Positions 1 to 7,370 of a stretch of DNA of 10,884 nt are shown here, one piece after another. The notes under the pieces are model-generated. The model searched no databases and was not told the origin of the DNA. It saw only the letters and a list, made by a program, of their open reading frames with translations. The first letter of the stretch is position 1. Each line of letters begins with the position of its first letter. The position numbers and the translations under genes were made by a program. This DNA comes from Ramlibacter sp. (GTDB lineage Bacteria; Pseudomonadota; Gammaproteobacteria; Burkholderiales; Burkholderiaceae_C): the NCBI GenBank assembly GCA_028292185.1, contig JAQGMT010000102.1, forward strand, positions 1-10,884, read 5' to 3'.

Positions 1-40
1 TTAAAAAAATGGCTCACTTCAGGGCGGAGCAGACAGCCCG
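1..40 (-). terminator. Possible terminator of the MarR gene
   Basis: Read on the minus strand, the marR stop codon is followed three bases later by a run of seven T (positions 9 to 3). The sequence before it can pair GGCT (about 37-40) with AGCC (10-13 region) across a long loop, so the stem is poor. The T run is well placed for an intrinsic terminator, but the hairpin is weak and the window ends at position 1. Confidence 0.2.
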
Positions 41-430
41 TACTTTCCCAACCGTATCGAGGAAGTTCTCCTTGCCCACATGACGCTGAATGCGACGCGT
101 CACTTCCCCGCTGGTCGCATCGAGCGCTTGGTGCATGGCGGTGGCGCGCGGCGTGGGGAATACCGCCCAGTGGCGCGCGTCGTGCTCGGCCTCCCGGCGC
201 TCAACCAGCCGCAGCGCCTGCAAACCGTCAATCAGGCGAGTGGCCGTTGGGCGCGAAATCGTCAGCTCGTCGGCAATCTCGTATTGAGACAGGCCAGGCT
301 TCGAGAGCACCAGACGCAAGAGAAAACCTTGTGAAGGGGTCACACCCAACGGCTTGAAAGCCCGCGTCCACTCCCGCTCAACGACACGCGCGAGTGCGAC
401 GGTGTTGAAGTAGAGGCAGTGATCAAACAT
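14..430 (-). CDS. MarR-family transcriptional regulator
   Basis: This 138-residue protein has the size and layout of a MarR-family dimeric repressor. The winged helix-turn-helix spans about residues 46-90: LSQYEIADELTISRPTATR is the helix-turn-helix and the D84-A-R86 triplet sits where the wing tip of MarR proteins carries its DxR motif. The flanking N- and C-terminal helices would form the dimer interface. Cys5 lies in the N-terminal helix (CLYFN), where many MarR proteins of this subgroup and the OhrR-type sensors keep a cysteine; a second, Cys134, is near the C-terminus. The reading frame stays open upstream to 607, but the extra 59 residues are basic, unlike MarR, and cover the promoter-like gap, so I start at Met 430. 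No good Shine-Dalgarno precedes that ATG. It is divergent from the metallo-hydrolase gene at 751, the classical arrangement for a MarR protein and its target. The ligand cannot be told from sequence. Confidence 0.88.
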   Translation of the reverse strand: MFDHCLYFNTVALARVVEREWTRAFKPLGVTPSQGFLLRLVLSKPGLSQYEIADELTISRPTATRLIDGLQALRLVERREAEHDARHWAVFPTPRATAMHQALDATSGEVTRRIQRHVGKENFLDTVGKVRAVCSALK

Positions 431-446
431 GAACCAACGATACCCG

Positions 447-468
447 ATATTAGTTAGCAATGCAACTA
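447..468 (-). promoter_or_regulatory. Inverted repeat, candidate MarR operator and marR promoter
   Basis: Positions 451-468 read TAGTT-a-GCA-a-TGC-AACTA: two 8-base arms around a central A, with one unpaired A in the left arm. Short AT-ended palindromes with TTGC/GCAA cores directly upstream of the regulator gene are typical MarR-family operators. The site ends 20 bases upstream of the marR start codon, and a -10-like TAATAT lies at 447-452 on the minus strand, so binding here would block marR transcription (autoregulation). The palindrome is seen; operator function is inferred. Confidence 0.5.
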
Positions 469-576
469 CTTGGGAATGAACCGGTTTAAGGAATATTGAG
501 AGCGCAACATTCCCAAACGCCGAGGTACGGCGGGGCCAACGCTCTGCCCGCCTGTTGCCTGCGACCGGTGATTGAC

Positions 577-592
577 CTTGCCTCGCGGCAAG
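577..592. promoter_or_regulatory. Inverted repeat CTTGCC-N4-GGCAAG
   Basis: Perfect 6-base arms with a 4-base centre lie immediately after a -35-like TTGACC (572-577, plus strand). No good -10 is found 17 bases further (CAGACT, 3 of 6). Its core differs from the 451-468 palindrome, so the two need not bind the same protein. It could be a second operator in the divergent promoter region. Confidence 0.3.
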
Positions 593-654
593 CGCAGACT
601 GCGGCACGAGGGCGCAAGGCGCATGCGACTCGCGCCATAGGATTTCTGGCTTTC

Positions 655-697
655 CTCAGTTCACCTGAGCCATGAAAATTTCATCACCTTGTTGATG
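655..697. promoter_or_regulatory. Cluster of three inverted repeats before the metallo-hydrolase gene
   Basis: Three inverted repeats follow each other: CTCAG-N5-CTGAG (655-669), ATGAAA-A-TTTCAT (672-684) and CATCA-N6-TGATG (682-697), the last two overlapping. The middle one covers a weak -10-like GAAAAT (674-679). They end 53 bases before the ATG at 751, where operators or a structured 5' leader would be expected. The repeats are seen directly; a regulatory role is inferred from position. Confidence 0.35.
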
Positions 698-739
698 GGC
701 GTTCGGACCCGTGCCATCGACAACCTTCAACCAGATCCG

Positions 740-744
740 AGGAG
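740..744 (+). promoter_or_regulatory. Shine-Dalgarno AGGAG deciding the start at 751
   Basis: AGGAG ends directly before an in-frame ATG at 745 and lies 6 bases before a second in-frame ATG at 751. A ribosome-binding site needs about 5-9 bases of spacing, so 751 is the likely start and the ATG at 745 is not. Confidence 0.75.
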
Positions 745-750
745 ATGATC

Positions 751-1473
751 ATGAACGGCCCAACTGCTTCCATTGCAGAGATCGCGCCCCGTCTGCATCG
801 CATCAGTGTGGCAATGCCGCCGGAGTTCATTCCCGGCGGGTTCTCGTTCAATCAATACCTGCTGGTGGACGAAAAGCCGCTCCTGTTTCACACCGGCCCG
901 CGCAAGCTGTTCCCGCTCATAAGCGAGCAAATAGCGAAGGTGATGCCACTAAACCAGCTACGGTACATTGCCTTCTCGCATGTCGAGGCCGACGAATGCG
1001 GAGCAATGCCGGAATTTCTCGCCGCTGCGCCTGAAGCCCGTCCGGTGTGCAGTGACATTGCAGCGATGGTGTCGATGAATGACTTGGTGGACGTTCCCTC
1101 AATCGGCATGGCAGACGGCGACCGGCTGGATACCGGTAATCATCAACTGGTCTGGAAGTCAGCGCCCCATCTTCCACATGGCTGGGAGTGCGGCTACCTT
1201 TTCGACGAGACATCCAAAACCCTTTTCTGCGGTGATTTGTTCACGCAGGGAGGGACGGGCGGCCAGGCGCTCGTGACGGGCGATCTGGTGGAATCGAGCG
1301 AAACGTTCCGCGGTCAGATGGACTACTTCTCCCACACCACCAATACCCCGGCGCTGATTGAAAAACTGGCCAGCCTGAAACCCGAATTGCTCGCGTGCAT
1401 GCATGGAAGTGCCTGGTCGGGCGATGGAGCAGCTCACTTGCGCAAGCTGGGACGATCTCTGGCTACGACTTGA
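751..1473 (+). CDS. Stand-alone metallo-beta-lactamase-fold protein with flavodiiron-type metal ligands
   Basis: This 240-residue protein has the metallo-beta-lactamase fold, but its metal motif is not the hydrolytic HxHxDH. Numbering from the ATG at 745 (two residues longer), it reads H79-x-E81-x-D83, then H145, D164 and H220. This is the H-x-E-x-D ... H-x18-D ... H pattern of the diiron site in flavodiiron proteins (rubredoxin:oxygen oxidoreductase, FprA, NorV), and the x18 spacing between H145 and D164 fits exactly. Flavodiiron proteins are about 400 residues with a C-terminal flavodoxin domain. Here the protein stops after the metallo domain, so it has no FMN site and would need a separate electron donor or do other chemistry. 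H142 is an alternative ligand. There is no signal peptide, so it is likely cytoplasmic. Divergence from marR suggests MarR control. Oxygen, NO or peroxide handling is possible, but the substrate is unknown. Confidence 0.85.
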   Translation: MNGPTASIAEIAPRLHRISVAMPPEFIPGGFSFNQYLLVDEKPLLFHTGPRKLFPLISEQIAKVMPLNQLRYIAFSHVEADECGAMPEFLAAAPEARPVCSDIAAMVSMNDLVDVPSIGMADGDRLDTGNHQLVWKSAPHLPHGWECGYLFDETSKTLFCGDLFTQGGTGGQALVTGDLVESSETFRGQMDYFSHTTNTPALIEKLASLKPELLACMHGSAWSGDGAAHLRKLGRSLATT

Positions 1474-1632
1474 GCCCATGCCCGGTTCTTCGATCGTATC
1501 CGGTTGAATCTGCGCGGCCCTCGTCTGCGGCAGATCGGCGCATGCTGAGAGAAAGTGAGGCGGAAGGTTCGCCTGTCGCAAGGCGGTGCCTCCAATCGAA
1601 AGGAAAAAAATTGTTGCCCCATAGAATTGGGG

Positions 1633-3087
1633 ATGTCAGGAATTGCATCCAGCTCACCAAACGCCGCCCCCAACGACGCGCCGCCGTCCCACGGCAGGCG
1701 GGTCACGCTTACCGTCGCCGGCATCCTTTTCATGCTGCTGCTCGATGGCACCATCTTGAACACGTCGCTGCCCGCAATGGCGTTCGCACTCAAGGTGACG
1801 CCGCTCACCTTGAGTGCTGCGGTGACGGTGTACCTGCTGACGGGCGCGGCGGTGCTGCCCCTCGCTTCCTGGCTCGGGGACCGCTACGGACAGCGGCGTG
1901 TGTTCGTGGCGGCGGTCGCGACCTTCACCTGCGCCTCGGTGCTGTGCGGCCTCGCGCAGACTGCGCCACAGCTGGTGGTGGCGCGCGCACTGCAAGGGAT
2001 CGGCAGTGGTCTCATGCTGCCCACCGGACGCACTCTGGCAATGCACCAGGCGCGCAAGGAAGACATCATCGGGATCACTGCGCTGCTCACGTGGCCCGCG
2101 CTGTTTGCACCGGTGCTCGGGCCGCCGCTAGGAGGCCTCATCACGACGTATGCGTCCTGGCGCTGGAACTTCCTGCTGAACGCGCCGCTCGGACTCGTCT
2201 CGGTGTTCCTGATCCTGCGGTGGTTCCGCGCCGATGAACCCGGCGTACGGCGTCCCCTGGACATAGCCGGGGCGATCGGCGCCGGGCTGGGGCTCGCGCT
2301 CCTGATCGGCGGCCTCGAGTGGATCGCGCACGTGCTGGGTCAGGGCGCCCAGCAGCTGGCCGCCATCGGCACGATCGGCCTGGGCATTGCATTCCTCACG
2401 TGCACCGTGCGTCACCTGCAGCGCACACCCCATCCCGTGATCAGCCTTGCGCCCCTGTCGCAACACACCTTTGCCGCGGCGACCGCGGCGGGCGGCACTT
2501 TCGCCTCGATGTGCATCCAGGCCCCACCGTTCCTTCTTCCCCTGCTGTTCCAGCTGGCACTCGGACGCAACGCTGTCAACGCCGGCGCGCTGCTGCTGCC
2601 CTACTTCCTGGGCAATCTGGGGATGAAGTCGGTCACCACCCCGATCCTGCTGCGCTTTGGCTTCCGCCGGGTGATGGTCGTCACAGGCCTGCTCAACGCG
2701 CTGGCGATCTCCGCCTTCGGCCTGCTCTCCACCGGAACGCCCTGGTTGCTGATGGTCGCGCTCTTGTCCTTCGCGGGCTGCACACGATCGATGCTGATGA
2801 CCTCCATCAACACTCTGGCCTTCGCGGACGTGCCGCAGTCCCAGCGGCCGGCGGCCTCCTCGCTCTTTTCGGTGTCCATGCAGGTTGCCTCCGCGCTGGG
2901 GGTGGCGGTGGGCGCCATCCTGCTGGGGCTGGGGCAAGTTGTGCATGGTGACCCACAGCTTTCGATGGGCGACTTCCGCGTCGCTTTCTTTGCCATTGGC
3001 TTGACCAGTGCGCTGACGGTGATCGCGTTCTGGCGCCTGCCGCCAGGCGCAGGCGCCGAGATGATGCGGCCAACGCGGAAGGCTTGA
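1633..3087 (+). CDS. MFS drug exporter, DHA2 (EmrB/QacA) family
   Basis: This 484-residue inner-membrane proton-coupled exporter has the length and about 14 hydrophobic segments of the DHA2 (EmrB/QacA) family. Landmarks are the TM1 motif LLDGTILNTSLPAM (36-49, motif D1), the loop 2-3 motif A GDRYGQRR (82-89), the antiporter motif C region APVLGPPLGG (159-168) and SWRWNFLLNAPLG (175-187), all typical of DHA2 pumps. The frame is open from a GTG at 1555, but those 26 extra residues are basic and unlike the family. The ATG at 1633 is preferred although only GGGG directly before it resembles a ribosome site, so the start is uncertain. No EmrA-type adaptor is adjacent, so it probably works alone. 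It follows the metallo-hydrolase gene by 159 bases on the same strand, and co-transcription is possible but not shown. The substrate cannot be told from sequence. Confidence 0.88.
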   Translation: MSGIASSSPNAAPNDAPPSHGRRVTLTVAGILFMLLLDGTILNTSLPAMAFALKVTPLTLSAAVTVYLLTGAAVLPLASWLGDRYGQRRVFVAAVATFTCASVLCGLAQTAPQLVVARALQGIGSGLMLPTGRTLAMHQARKEDIIGITALLTWPALFAPVLGPPLGGLITTYASWRWNFLLNAPLGLVSVFLILRWFRADEPGVRRPLDIAGAIGAGLGLALLIGGLEWIAHVLGQGAQQLAAIGTIGLGIAFLTCTVRHLQRTPHPVISLAPLSQHTFAAATAAGGTFASMCIQAPPFLLPLLFQLALGRNAVNAGALLLPYFLGNLGMKSVTTPILLRFGFRRVMVVTGLLNALAISAFGLLSTGTPWLLMVALLSFAGCTRSMLMTSINTLAFADVPQSQRPAASSLFSVSMQVASALGVAVGAILLGLGQVVHGDPQLSMGDFRVAFFAIGLTSALTVIAFWRLPPGAGAEMMRPTRKA

Positions 3088-3112
3088 GCGACCTGTACGC
3101 TGGAGTTCTGGT

Positions 3113-3132
3113 CTTGCCTTGCCTTGCCTTGC
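3113..3132 (+). repeat. CTTGC x4 tandem repeat
   Basis: Four perfect head-to-tail copies of the pentamer CTTGC lie 26 bases after the MFS stop codon, in the 90-base gap between two convergent genes. Such a tract can change copy number by slippage. It is outside coding sequence, so length change would not shift a frame. No function is apparent. Confidence 0.8.
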
Positions 3133-3146
3133 CGATCAGCATCAGA

Positions 3147-3164
3147 GCCCCGAATCAACGGGGC
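3147..3164. terminator. Hairpin between convergent MFS and RND genes
   Basis: A perfect 6-base stem GCCCCG / CGGGGC with loop AATCAA sits midway between the convergent MFS gene and the RND gene, 14 bases after the RND stop codon in its direction of transcription. It reads as a hairpin on both strands and is placed to serve both genes. No T tract follows on either strand, so it is not a textbook intrinsic terminator. Confidence 0.45.
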
Positions 3165-3177
3165 ACGACCCGCACGC

Positions 3178-6100
3178 CTACCTGAAGGACGTGTTTGCCA
3201 AGCGCTGGGCGAGCCGGTCCAGGTACAGGTAAATGACCGGTGTGGTGAACAGCGTGAGCACTTGGGAGACCAGCAAGCCTCCCACCAGCGCTACGCCGAC
3301 TGGCGCGCGCAACTCGGAGCCCGCTCCGCCTCCCATGGCCAGAGGCAAGGCGCCCAGGATTGCGGCGCCGGTCGTCATCATGATGGGCCGAAAGCGAAGC
3401 TTGCAGGCGCGATGGATAGCCTCGCTCGCGTCCGTGCCACCGTTACGCTCCAGTTCTAGCGCCACGTCCACCATCATGATGGCGTTCTTTTTGACGATGC
3501 CAATCAGCAGGATGATGCCGATCATGGAGATCACGTTGAGGTCATAGTGGAAGAGCCACAGCGCAAGCAGCGCACCGAGCCCCGCCGAAGGCAGAGTGCT
3601 CAGGATGGTCAGCGGGTGAATGTAGCTCTCATAGAGGATGCCCAGCACGACATAGACCGCAATGATCGCGGCCAGTAACAACCAGGGCTGGTTCCCGGTG
3701 GACGCCTTGAAAGCTTGCGCATTTCCCTGGAAACTGCCATGCAGCGTCCCCGGGAGCGCCATCCCTTGGAGCGCCTGCTCCACGGCTTGAACCGCGTCGC
3801 CCAATGCGACATCGGGCGCGAGATTGAACGACAGCGTCACTGCCGGGAACTGTCCCTGATGATTGATCTGGGTTGGCATCTTCGAGTCCTCAAAATGGGC
3901 AACGCTCGCCAACGGGACCAGTTGGCCGCCACTCGCCGGAACGCGGATCTCGAGCAAGGCGGAGCCGTCCAGCTTGTGCGCTGGGTCAAGCTCCAGCACG
4001 ACGTGGTACTGATCGATCTGCGTGAAGACGGTGGCTACTTGACGCTGGCCGAGCGCGTCGTACAAGGTGTCGTCGATGACCTGGGGGGTGATGCCGAATT
4101 GGGCCGCGCGGTCGCGGTCGATCACTACCGTGGTACGAGGCGCATCGCTCTGCATGTCACTGGTGACGTCACCAAGCTGCGGAAGCTTTTTCAGCCGCTC
4201 CACGAGCCGCGGTGTCCAGTCGTACAGCTCGGATAGTTCAGTATCTTCAAGCGTGTATTGGAACTGCGTCGCGCTGCTACGGCCGCCGATTTGCAGCTCT
4301 TGGCGAGTGCGCAGGTGCAGCTCGATGCCCGGCAAGCCGGCGACCTTCTTTTTGAGCCGCGTCATGACCTCGTTGGCATCGGATGCGCGCTGGTCGAACG
4401 GCTTGAGGTTGATCGCCAGGCGCCCCAGATTCAGGGGCGACGAGTTGGTCCAGCTGTAGACCTTTTCGACCGCCGGGTCCGCCATCACCAACCGCACCAA
4501 TTCAAGCTGACGCAGCGCCATCGCGGGCGCCGAGATGTCGCTTGGCGCTTCGCTCGTCCCCAGGATCTGTCCCGTGTCCTGTTGGGGGAAGAAGCCCTTG
4601 GGGATGAACCAGAACAACGCCAGGGTCATGATCAGAATAACCGTCGTGGTCGCGAGTGTCGCCGCCGGATGGCGTAATACGCGGATCAAGGCGCGGTCAT
4701 AGAGTTCTGCAAGCCGCAGGAACGCGCCTTCGGCGGATCGGGCAACGCGGCCGGGGCGCCTGCGGTGGTCCAGGTGCAGCAGCACCCGGCACAGCATGGG
4801 CGTGATCGTGAGCGATACGATTGCGGACATCATGAGTGCCACGCTCACCGTGATCGAAAACTCCCGGAAGAGGCGGCCGACGACGCCGCTCATGAACAAC
4901 AGCGGAATCAAGGCGGCGATCAGGGAGACGGTCATGGACACCACGGTGAACGAGACCTGCGCTGCCCCGTCCAACGCCGCTTTGAAGGGCGCCGCGCCGC
5001 CCTCGACGTGGCGGATGATGTTTTCGATCACCACGATGGCGTCATCGACGACGAACCCCACCGCGATGGTGATCCCCATCAGCGAGAGATTGTCGATGCT
5101 GAAACCGGCGACATGCAACACGGCGAAGGTCCCGGCAATGGACAAGGGAATCGCCAGCGCCGGAATCAGCGTCGCCCAGAATCCGCGAAGAAACAGGAAG
5201 ACCACGAACACGACCAGGGCGATCGTCAGCAAAAGCGTGCGCTGCACGTCGCGCAAACTGGCACGAATGGTCTGAGTCCGATCATTGACCACCTCGGCCT
5301 TGACCGAAGCCGGCAGGGTACGCTCTAGCGCGGGCAGCGCAGCGCGTATGTCGTCCACTGTCTGTACGACATTGCCACCGGGCTGCTTGTGAATGTCGAT
5401 GATGATCGCGCGTTTGCCTTGAATCCAGGCCGCCTGCTTCAGGTCCTGCGGGCCGTCCACTGCGCGCCCGATGTCGCGCACGCGGATGGGCGCCCCGTTG
5501 CGCCAAGCCAGGACGAGGTTGTCGTACTCCGACGCTTTGGTGAGCTGGTCGGTTGCGTCCACTGACACCGATCGCTTGGGCCCGTCCAGCGAACCCTTTG
5601 GGGCGTTGGCCGTAGCCGTACCCAGGGCGCCGCGCACCTGCTCAAGGCTCAGGCCGAGCGTGTTGAGCTTACCGGGGTCGACCTGCACGCGAATCGCAGG
5701 CTTCTGCTCTCCATGCAGATCGATCAAGCCGACTCCGCTGATGCGCGACAGCTGTTGCGCAATATAGGTGTCGGCGTAGACGTCCACCTGCTCCAGCGGC
5801 AGCACGTCCGAAGTCACCGCAATGGACATAATCTGGAAGTCCGCGGGGTTGGCCTTTTCCCAGGTCGGTGGGCTCGGGAGGGTGCGCGGCAGCAAGTTCG
5901 TGGCGCTGTTGATGGCGGCTTGCACATCCTGCGCGGCGGCATCGATGCTGCGGCTTAAGTCGAACTGCACCACGATGGAAGTCACGCCCTGCCCGCTGCT
6001 GGAGGTCATGTCAGTCACGCCGGGGATCAGCGCCAGCTGGCGCTCGAGCGGCGTGGCTACCGAAGTGGCCATTACTTCAGCGGTGGCGCCGGGCAGCTCC

Positions 6101-6246
6101 GCGGAGACATTGATGGTGGGCAAGTCCACCGAGGGCAGTGCCGCCAGCGGCATCAGGGAATATCCTGCGACCCCGAAGAGCAGCAATGTGATCATCAGCA
6201 AGGACGTCGCGATCGGCCGCTTGATGAACGGCGCCGATATGTTCAC
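3178..6246 (-). CDS. RND efflux permease, MdtB/MdtC-like (HAE1 family)
   Basis: This 1022-residue inner-membrane proton-driven trimeric pump is full length for the HAE1/AcrB superfamily. TM1 is at about 11-31, a first large periplasmic domain covers about 40-335, a TM block about 335-490, TM7 about 527-548, a second periplasmic domain about 550-855, and a last TM block about 855-1010. The proton-relay residues are present: the TM4 pair D401-D402 (GFVVDDAIVVIENI) and the TM10 lysine K920 (GIVKKNAIMM). The segment PSPPTWEKANPADFQIMSIAV (about 125-143) resembles the MdtB/MdtC/MuxB/MuxC branch more than AcrB. MdtBC pumps use two different permeases, but only one is encoded here. It overlaps the fusion-protein gene by 4 bases (ATGA), so the two are translationally coupled. 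No outer-membrane channel gene follows, so a TolC/OprM-type protein must come from elsewhere. Substrate is unknown. Confidence 0.93.
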   Translation of the reverse strand: MNISAPFIKRPIATSLLMITLLLFGVAGYSLMPLAALPSVDLPTINVSAELPGATAEVMATSVATPLERQLALIPGVTDMTSSSGQGVTSIVVQFDLSRSIDAAAQDVQAAINSATNLLPRTLPSPPTWEKANPADFQIMSIAVTSDVLPLEQVDVYADTYIAQQLSRISGVGLIDLHGEQKPAIRVQVDPGKLNTLGLSLEQVRGALGTATANAPKGSLDGPKRSVSVDATDQLTKASEYDNLVLAWRNGAPIRVRDIGRAVDGPQDLKQAAWIQGKRAIIIDIHKQPGGNVVQTVDDIRAALPALERTLPASVKAEVVNDRTQTIRASLRDVQRTLLLTIALVVFVVFLFLRGFWATLIPALAIPLSIAGTFAVLHVAGFSIDNLSLMGITIAVGFVVDDAIVVIENIIRHVEGGAAPFKAALDGAAQVSFTVVSMTVSLIAALIPLLFMSGVVGRLFREFSITVSVALMMSAIVSLTITPMLCRVLLHLDHRRRPGRVARSAEGAFLRLAELYDRALIRVLRHPAATLATTTVILIMTLALFWFIPKGFFPQQDTGQILGTSEAPSDISAPAMALRQLELVRLVMADPAVEKVYSWTNSSPLNLGRLAINLKPFDQRASDANEVMTRLKKKVAGLPGIELHLRTRQELQIGGRSSATQFQYTLEDTELSELYDWTPRLVERLKKLPQLGDVTSDMQSDAPRTTVVIDRDRAAQFGITPQVIDDTLYDALGQRQVATVFTQIDQYHVVLELDPAHKLDGSALLEIRVPASGGQLVPLASVAHFEDSKMPTQINHQGQFPAVTLSFNLAPDVALGDAVQAVEQALQGMALPGTLHGSFQGNAQAFKASTGNQPWLLLAAIIAVYVVLGILYESYIHPLTILSTLPSAGLGALLALWLFHYDLNVISMIGIILLIGIVKKNAIMMVDVALELERNGGTDASEAIHRACKLRFRPIMMTTGAAILGALPLAMGGGAGSELRAPVGVALVGGLLVSQVLTLFTTPVIYLYLDRLAQRLANTSFR

Positions 6247-7370
6247 GGCGTCCTCGTTGCCGCGGCGCCGACGGCAACCCTGCTCTTGTCGCGCAGTCGG
6301 GCCTGGCCGGTCATCACCACGCGTTGACCTTTAGCCAGGCCCGACGCCACGACCTGATAACCGTCGCTCTGCGGGCCCAACTTGACCGGCTGGAGCGTCA
6401 CCGTGGAATCCGCGTTGACGATAAAGACGTAGGGCCCGTCGATGCCGCTTTCAACCGCCGTCGCGGGGACCACCAATACATCGTGCAAGGCATCCAGCTC
6501 CAACGCCACTTGCGCGAACTGGCCCGGTGTGAGTGCCCTATCGGTGTTCGCGAACACAGCCTTGGCGGTGATCGCGCCGGTCGTGCTGTCCACGGCGTTG
6601 TCGATGAAGGCCAGCTCGCCCCGCACGGACGCCTGCACCCCGGCGACCCTGGCCTCCACCGCGACCCCGCCCCGGCGCTGCGCCCGTTTGATATCGGCCA
6701 AGTGCGACTCCGGCAATGTGAAGGTGACGTAGATCGGCTGGACCTGGTTGATCACAAGCAGGGTCGTGTCGTTGGCCTTAACGCTGCTGCCCACGGGGGC
6801 CAGCAGCGCGCCGGCCACGCCGTCCATCGGTGCGGTGATGCGCGTGAACCCCAGCTGCAATCCGGCATTGTCGAATGCGGCGCGGTCCGCCTTGAGATTG
6901 GACTGCGCCGTTTCCAGGTCCGCCTTGGACTGGCCGAGCGCACTTTGCGAGATGAAGCCTTGCGCGACGAGCCCGAGGTTGCGTTGGTAATCACCCTGCA
7001 CCTTGGTCAGTTGGGCGGTGTCACGGGAGAGCACGGCATTGGCCTGCCGCTGCTGCGTCTCAAGCACCGCGGGGTCGATCCGAATGAGCGGCTGGCCCTT
7101 GCGCACCGGCTGCCCCTCGACATAGGACGTCTGGGCCACCTGGCCATCGATTCTCGATTTGACTGGCACCGAGGCCTTGGCCTCAGCGCGGCCGACCGCC
7201 GCCACCGTCAAGGCAAGATCGCGTCGCTGCACTTCGGCCACGGTCACGCTTACGGCGGGTGCGGGACTCACCGGCCCGACATCGGCCGGCTTGTGGTCCC
7301 GATACAGTTGTAGCCCCACCGCACCTGCAATTGGGAAGCAGAGAAGCAGAAGAATGAACGGTTTTCTCAT
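6243..7370 (-). CDS. RND membrane fusion protein, MdtA-like periplasmic adaptor
   Basis: This 375-residue adaptor links the RND permease at 3178-6246 to an outer-membrane channel. Residues 4-20 form a hydrophobic N-terminal anchor or signal. Cys11 follows LLLL, not a proper lipobox, so it is probably membrane-anchored rather than a lipoprotein. Two biotinyl-lipoyl half-motifs flank the hairpin: about 65-100 (RIDGQVAQTSYVEGQPVRKG) and about 175-205 (TRITAPMDGVAGALLAPVG). The alpha-hairpin between them is short (about 101-170), as in AcrA/MdtA. The beta-barrel follows at about 210-290 and the membrane-proximal domain at about 295-365 (VLVVPATAVESG...). The order adaptor-permease with a 4-base overlap is typical. 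The start codon itself overlaps the stop of the response-regulator remnant upstream and has no clear Shine-Dalgarno, so translation may depend on coupling to that short frame. Confidence 0.92.
   Translation of the reverse strand: MRKPFILLLLCFPIAGAVGLQLYRDHKPADVGPVSPAPAVSVTVAEVQRRDLALTVAAVGRAEAKASVPVKSRIDGQVAQTSYVEGQPVRKGQPLIRIDPAVLETQQRQANAVLSRDTAQLTKVQGDYQRNLGLVAQGFISQSALGQSKADLETAQSNLKADRAAFDNAGLQLGFTRITAPMDGVAGALLAPVGSSVKANDTTLLVINQVQPIYVTFTLPESHLADIKRAQRRGGVAVEARVAGVQASVRGELAFIDNAVDSTTGAITAKAVFANTDRALTPGQFAQVALELDALHDVLVVPATAVESGIDGPYVFIVNADSTVTLQPVKLGPQSDGYQVVASGLAKGQRVVMTGQARLRDKSRVAVGAAATRTP

Larger units (their letters stand above)
431..750. other. Divergent intergenic region marR / metallo-hydrolase
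   Basis: This 320-base gap separates two divergent genes and should hold both promoters. It contains three groups of inverted repeats (near 451-468, 577-592 and 655-697), annotated separately. I see no convincing protein in it: the upstream extension of the marR frame through this gap is basic and low in family resemblance. No strong consensus sigma-70 promoter stands out. A weak pair for the rightward gene is TTTCCT at 651-656 with GAAAAT at 674-679 (17-base spacing). Confidence 0.6.

Noticed and set aside
431..607. Extension of the MarR frame to a start at 607
   Set aside because: The 59 extra residues are basic, do not resemble a MarR N-terminus and would cover the palindrome and promoter region.
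1555..1632. GTG start at 1555 for the MFS gene
   Set aside because: It adds 26 hydrophilic residues not typical of DHA2 exporters; the ATG at 1633 leaves a normal N-terminus before TM1.
2128..2946. Long minus-strand ORF opposite the MFS gene
   Set aside because: Its composition (rich in Gln, Arg, Gly and His) is that of an antisense frame of a GC-rich gene, and the MFS exporter on the other strand is a clear family member.
3113..3132. Possible CRISPR or mobile-element repeat
   Set aside because: The unit is only five bases with no spacers or flanking terminal repeats; it is a simple tandem repeat.
6324..7313. 329-residue plus-strand ORF over the adaptor gene
   Set aside because: It is an antisense shadow of the membrane fusion protein, with no recognisable domain.
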